Part shown: positions 60,501 to 64,000 of the stretch, in pieces
Position numbering within the stretch: the stretch's first letter is position 1
How the letters are laid out: each line of letters begins with the position of its first letter
DNA from: Eopsaltria australis
Lineage: Eukaryota > Chordata > Aves > Passeriformes > Petroicidae
DNA length: 64,000 bases
Reading direction: 5' to 3'
Assembly: GCA_034509425.1 (NCBI GenBank)
Contig: JAVTVJ010001191.1
Location: 169,501 to 233,500 of the forward strand
Made by a program: the position numbers and the translations under genes
The notes under the pieces: model-generated
Told to the model about the DNA's origin: nothing
The model's database searches: none
Seen by the model: the letters and a program-made list of their open reading frames with translations, nothing else

Positions 60501-63500
60501 ATCAGGGGAAGTGGAACGCCTCTCCATATCATCCATTTCTTCATCTGCAATAGATTTCTGGTCATGGCCCTCAGGGGACACAGATCGTCTATGTTCAGAA
60601 GTCACAGAGGACTCCAGACCCTCTTCCTCCATGGGAGACTTTGGCTCATGTCCTTCCTGATAGGAGGATGTGGAGTATCTACGCTCAGACCTCAAAGAGG
60701 GCTCCAGATCCCCTGTTTCTTCACCAGGGCCTGACCTCACACTGTAGTTATCAGGAGACACCGAGCACCCTTCAGGCATTAAAGAAGGCATTGCATGATC
60801 CATTCTTTCAACAGGGATGGATTTCAAGTCACTCTCATCAGGGGACATGGAGGCTCTGTCATTCAGTGTCAAAGGCTCAGGACCATCTACCTGTTCAGCA
60901 GTGGTGAATCTCAACTGCCCATCATCTCCATGCTCATTTTCAGGTGTTGGAGAATGGTCCCGCACATCTGCTTTCTGAAGAGAGGTGAAACTCACCTCCT
61001 GGCTCTCAAAAAAGAGATGGTCACGTTCAGCTGTCGAAGCAGAATCCACACCCTCTGCTTTCTCAGCACCTGCCAATCTTGACTCGTACTCTTCAGGTGA
61101 CAGAGCATGTTCAGAAGGTTCCTTGGTTACTATTCTTTGAGCAGGGCTGGACTGCAGCTCCTGACCTTCAGGGGTCATGGGACATTCACCTTCAGACAAG
61201 GACAACTCCTGCACCTCTGCTTTTCCAGCAACAGCAGACTGCAACTCCTGGCTATCGGTGGATATTGAACTTTCACTTTCAGATGCTTCAGAATGTTCCT
61301 CCAATTCTTTTTCAACAGGACTGGATCTCAAATGACGCCTGTCAGGGGATGCATTGTACTCGTTTTCAGACAGCAAAGAACACTCCTGCACCTCTGGTTT
61401 TTCAGTGTAAGCACAGAGCAGCTGCTGCTCCTCAGGAGATGCAGCGTATTGGTTGTCTGGGACCAGCACTGGCTCCTGCACTGCTGTGCTTGCACCAAGG
61501 CCAGACTGCAGTATTTGGCCTTGACGGAAGATGGAATATTCACTGCCAGGTGCCAGAGAAGGCTCCTGCACCTCCTTCTCAGCAGGGCTGGCTGTCACCT
61601 CCTGGTCCTCAGGAGACTCACCATATTCATTTTCAGGCAGCAGAGAGCACTCCTGCACTTCTGGTTTTCCAGCCAGGAAAGAGGGCAATCTGTGATCTTC
61701 AGAAGACACAGCACTGTCAGGAACCACAGCCTCCTCCTGCATCTCCACCTTCTCAGGAGAGCTGGACCTCAACTCCTGGCCCACCCAGGACATGGCATGT
61801 TCATTTTCAGACACCAGAGCAGGCTGCTGCACGTGTGTCTTTTCAGCAGAGGGTGACCGCAGCTCCTGGCTGTCGATGGACTCCAGACATCTTTCTTCAG
61901 GCATCTGATAAAGCTTCCGCAGCTCTGCTTTTTCAGCAGGGGTTGATGTCAACTCCGGGCCATCAAGCCCTATTGTGTACTCATTTTCAGACACTTGAGA
62001 AGGCTCCTCAGCTCTTTCAAAAGGGGTAGATACCAACTCATAACCATCGGAGACAACAGAACACCTGCTTTCCAGTATCCCAGAGGGCTCGTGCACCTGT
62101 GTTTCTTCACTGTAGGCAGATCTCAGCTTGTAGCCATCAGGGGACGCAAGGTGTTTCAGTTCGGATGAATTCAGCACCTCTGCTTTTTCTGCAGGGACGC
62201 GTCTCAGTTCGTGACTGTCGGGCACCAGCAGAATCCCCCCTTCCGATGTCACAGCAGTCACTGGGGGCTGCAGTTTTTCAGGTGTGCCCACAGATTCACA
62301 ACCATCAGCAGACACGGAGAAGCCACTTTCCAGTGAGAGAGAAGGCTTCTGGATCTCCACTTTTTCAACTGCAGCAGATGTCAATTTATAGCCTTCAGGA
62401 AAGATGGAACGCCGGAGCTCAGATGCCACTGACAGTTCTGCACTCTCTGTTTGCTCAAAAGAATTGTACTTTGCTTTGTGGCCATCGTGGCATATGGGAA
62501 TCCCACTTTTAGCCATCACCAGAGATCCTGCACCATCTATTTTTCCAGTTAGGTATCTAGACTCGTGCATTTCTGAGTCAACCTCAAGGACTTGTGGAAG
62601 TGTTGGACCGTCTAAACCTTTGTCAACAGATGATCTGGACTCATGAACTTCAAAAGAAGACACTGAAACGAGGTCGGCAGATACCTCAACAGAACCACAC
62701 ACAGACGTGAGGGAAACATCTGGAGCCTTGACTTTTTCAACAGATAAAAATCTTTGTTCGTTTCCATGTGGTGACTTAAAGGACTTGCCTACAGACAATG
62801 GAAGCTCCTCTGTTGGTGCAGCAAAGCTGGATCCTGATCCACATCCATCAGGAGACGTGAAATGTCCACTGTCAGAAGCCAGAGAAGGCTCCTGCATCTG
62901 GCCTGACTCACAGCCATCAGGGATCACGGGGCGGATCATTTCGGGTGGCAGGAAAGGCCTCTGAGCTTCCACTGCTCCAGGGCTGTCAGCCAGCTGGGAA
63001 GACCCATGTCCAGGTACTTGCAGAACCTGTGAAAGCTCTGTGTGCTCACCAGGGATATGCTGTGATTCGTGACCATCAGACAAGCTGCAGAGCCCACCTT
63101 CGGACAGCAGCGAAGATGACTGAACTTGTGTGTCTCTTCTAAGGTCTGGAGGAAGCTCTGGACCTTCTACTTCCTTGAGAGGTACAGGTCTGGACTCATC
63201 TTCACGGCATGCAGACAGATGGAATTCTGCTACCGAGGAAGTTTCTAGATCTCCCCTTTTTTCAACAGATGAGGATCTTGACCTGGATGTGGAGTATGGA
63301 AGTTCATGTAGCAGTGAAGACTCCAGGGCTGCTGCTTTTTCAGTTGATCCATTTTCAGATGTGATAGACAGCTCTGAATCCTGTGTTTTTTCAACAGATG
63401 TGGATCTCAATTCCTGGTCATCTGGGGTTTTGGAGGTATCACATTCAGATGTGGCAGAATGCTGCAGATCTGTTTTTTCAACAGATGAGCTTTCCTCAAG

Positions 63501-64000
63501 GCTCTCCGAAGTTTTGGAAAATCCACTTCCAAACGATGGTGGCAGCACTGGGCCATTCACTCCTTCATCAGACAAAGCTGCTGATGTGAGACCATTAGAG
63601 GATTTACCTTCACTTCCAAAAGAAGACTGAGGAACATCTTTATCAAGACCTTTGGCTGACTCCTGAAGCTCAGAAGACTCTGCATGCTTGCTACTGGACT
63701 TGGCTGAGGACAACTTATCTTTTTTTTCTACAGATTTGGACCTTGACTTAACACTGTCAGATGACTTGGAACGTTTCCGTTTGGATTTTTTTGAAGAATC
63801 CTTGCGCTTTTTTTCGACAGATCTAGACCTAGACTTGTAACGTTCAGAAGATTTTGAGCGTCGGCGCTTGGATTTTCGTGAGGATTCCTTCTTTTTTTCC
63901 ACTGATTTGGATCTAGACTTGTAACGGTCAGAGGACTTGGAGCGCTGACGTTTAGACTTCCGTGATGATTGCTTCCGATCCCTTTTTTCTACTGACCTGG
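38564..64000 (-). CDS. SON: SON, nuclear-speckle splicing cofactor (5' partial; 2,131 residues visible)
   Basis: Minus-strand coding exons in transcript order: 64000(beyond)-58817, 57565-57405, 55961-55821, 54550-54359, 50181-50071, 49566-49450, 42559-42412, 39713-39645, 39570-39455, 38722-38564. All junction phases agree. SON is an RS-rich nuclear scaffold that organises speckles and promotes splicing of weak introns. In the giant exon I see RS blocks at both ends and Ser/Glu-rich repeats between. The last 404 residues after that exon are strongly conserved with mammals: AKANAAAMCAKSGVPLPP, KPHVSDEEEEERPFYNHPFK, a G-patch, and a C-terminal double-stranded RNA-binding domain ending FRSASHR and TAA at 38564. 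The N-terminal exons lie beyond 64000. The convergent partner is DONSON, as in other vertebrates. Confidence 0.96.
38845..39258 (-). mobile_element. CR1-type LINE 3' fragment, longest of its subfamily
   Basis: Antisense copy of about 410 bases inside the last intron of SON. It runs from GCTTTGGGTTGGGAGGGACC through the usual blocks into CTCTCCCAGCCTGGCTGCAG and GAGGGGCTCCAGCCCTGGGA. Confidence 0.88.
41035..41106. repeat. (ATATAATAT)n simple repeat
   Basis: TATAATATATAATA and ATAGATAATAGATA units in the SON intron between the two G-patch exons. Confidence 0.9.
41470..41595 (-). mobile_element. CR1-type LINE 3' fragment, short
   Basis: Antisense fragment from AATCCCAGACTGGTTTGGGT to the CCAGGCTGCTCCAAGTCCCA block. 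Confidence 0.82.
43703..43875 (-). mobile_element. CR1-like repeat, second subfamily
   Basis: Antisense copy beginning AATCACGGGATGTCCTGAGC with the AATCCCAGCCTGGGCAGCCC block. Confidence 0.65.
44655..44704. repeat. (ATT)n/(AAT)n palindromic microsatellite
   Basis: TTATTATTATTAATA… followed by ATTAATAATAATAATAA; the two halves could pair as a hairpin. Confidence 0.9.
45617..45760 (-). mobile_element. CR1-like repeat, second subfamily
   Basis: Antisense fragment with CTCCTGAGTGGGAAGGGACC and AATCCCAGCCTGGGCACCCC blocks. Confidence 0.62.
46048..46240 (-). mobile_element. CR1-type LINE 3' fragment
   Basis: Antisense copy from ATGGAATCATGAAATCCCAC through the CCACTGTCCCAGGCTGCTCC block. Confidence 0.85.
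47376..47442 (-). mobile_element. CR1-like 3' end, very short
   Basis: Antisense terminal remnant, AATATCCCAGGTTGGAAGTG followed by GTCCAACTCCTGGGC. Confidence 0.6.
50182..54358 (-). other. SON: SON intron, 4.2 kb
   Basis: Contains one CR1 copy (50700-51120) and a run of fifteen C (53756-53770). No further structure was recognised. Confidence 0.75.
50695..51122 (+). mobile_element. CR1-type LINE 3' fragment
   Basis: Sense to the plus strand, antisense to SON. It starts GAGAGGCTGAGGGAGCTGGG, includes ACAGCAGGAGAGGGAACGGC and CTTGGCAGGGGCTGCCCAGG, and ends near CCTCAGGGATTCTG. This is the classic 3' part of bird CR1. Confidence 0.88.
56780..56938 (+). mobile_element. CR1-type LINE 3' fragment, short
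   Basis: Sense fragment: CCAGGCTTGGAGCAACCTGG, then GGTGTCCCTGCCTATGGCAG, ending CAAACCTAGGATTCCATAA. Confidence 0.82.
57150..57318 (+). mobile_element. CR1-type LINE 3' fragment
   Basis: Sense fragment with GAGCTGCCCAGGGAGGTTTG and GGGCTGGGGACAAGGTGGGC. It ends about 90 bases from the SON exon at 57405. Confidence 0.84.
57566..58816 (-). other. SON: First visible SON intron (after the giant exon)
   Basis: Donor GTAAGT lies directly after the codon base at 58817; the acceptor ends TTTTCAG before 57565. The join reads LTDLDKAQLLEIAKANAA, as in mammals. I see no repeats or genes in this 1.25 kb. Confidence 0.9.
58817..64000 (-). repeat. SON: SON giant exon: array of a 30-residue (90-bp) module
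   Basis: From 64000 down to 58817 the protein can be laid out in rows of about 30 residues. N-terminal rows (28-29 aa) are RS-rich, like KSRSKSVEKKDKLSS…. Middle rows look like QLLCAYTEKPEVQECSLLSE…. Acidic rows (about 60600-59700) look like ESRSTAGEEAEDVEPSSAAE…. C-terminal rows are RSQSTSVEKTADKESSRRSR…. Matching positions carry RS at 3-4, EK or EE at 8-9, an acidic or EPSL block at 13-18 and SD/PD at 27-28. In the DNA the CTTTGTCTGCTGTTTTCTCC block recurs at 59321, 59411 and 59501, exactly 90 bases apart. Confidence 0.82.

Noticed and set aside
59098..60660. 520-codon open frame on the plus strand opposite SON
   Set aside because: Antisense shadow of the 90-bp coding repeat; SON on the other strand is certain from its conserved exons.
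22530..64000. Possible common origin of the SON repeats and the 20-residue repeat protein
   Set aside because: Both are Ser/Glu-rich, but the periods (30 versus 20 residues) and key motifs (RS…SVEK versus LSPVEEDI) differ. Composition alone is not evidence of homology.

Overview
The window is nuclear DNA from a bird, probably a songbird. More than twenty short 3' fragments of CR1-type LINEs, AT-rich microsatellites, small introns and GC-rich promoters all fit a bird. The gene order (head-to-head promoter, then CRYZL1, DONSON and SON) matches the vertebrate ITSN1-CRYZL1-DONSON-SON block (human chromosome 21q22). The species call is inference; the gene calls rest on spliced reading frames followed exon by exon.

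Layout. 1-5.8 kb: no exons seen, probably the first intron of ITSN1 (minus strand). 5.6-6.7 kb: CpG-rich bidirectional promoter with seven CCAAT boxes. 7.5-20 kb: CRYZL1 (plus), twelve coding exons giving 349 aa, with one AT-AC U12-type intron. 20.8-28.3 kb: an insertion-like block containing a large unbroken reading frame (22530-26093, 1,187 aa) with 27 exact-length 60-bp repeats. It lies between two diverged direct copies of about 0.85 kb, and the second copy is the 5' flank of DONSON. 29.2-34.5 kb: DONSON (plus), ten coding exons giving 560 aa, with a GT-AG U12-type intron. 34.7-37.9 kb: intergenic. 37.9-64 kb: SON (minus), convergent with DONSON. Its nine last exons and 5.2 kb of its giant exon are present; its 5' end is beyond the window.

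The three recognised genes are housekeeping genes: an oxidoreductase-like MDR protein, a replication-fork and helicase-assembly factor, and a nuclear-speckle splicing cofactor. The most unusual part is the 22.5-26.1 kb gene. It encodes a very acidic repeat protein that I do not recognise, and its upstream CpG-rich region is a relative of the DONSON promoter. The visible part of the giant SON exon is also notable: it reads as a degenerate array of one 30-residue (90-bp) module.
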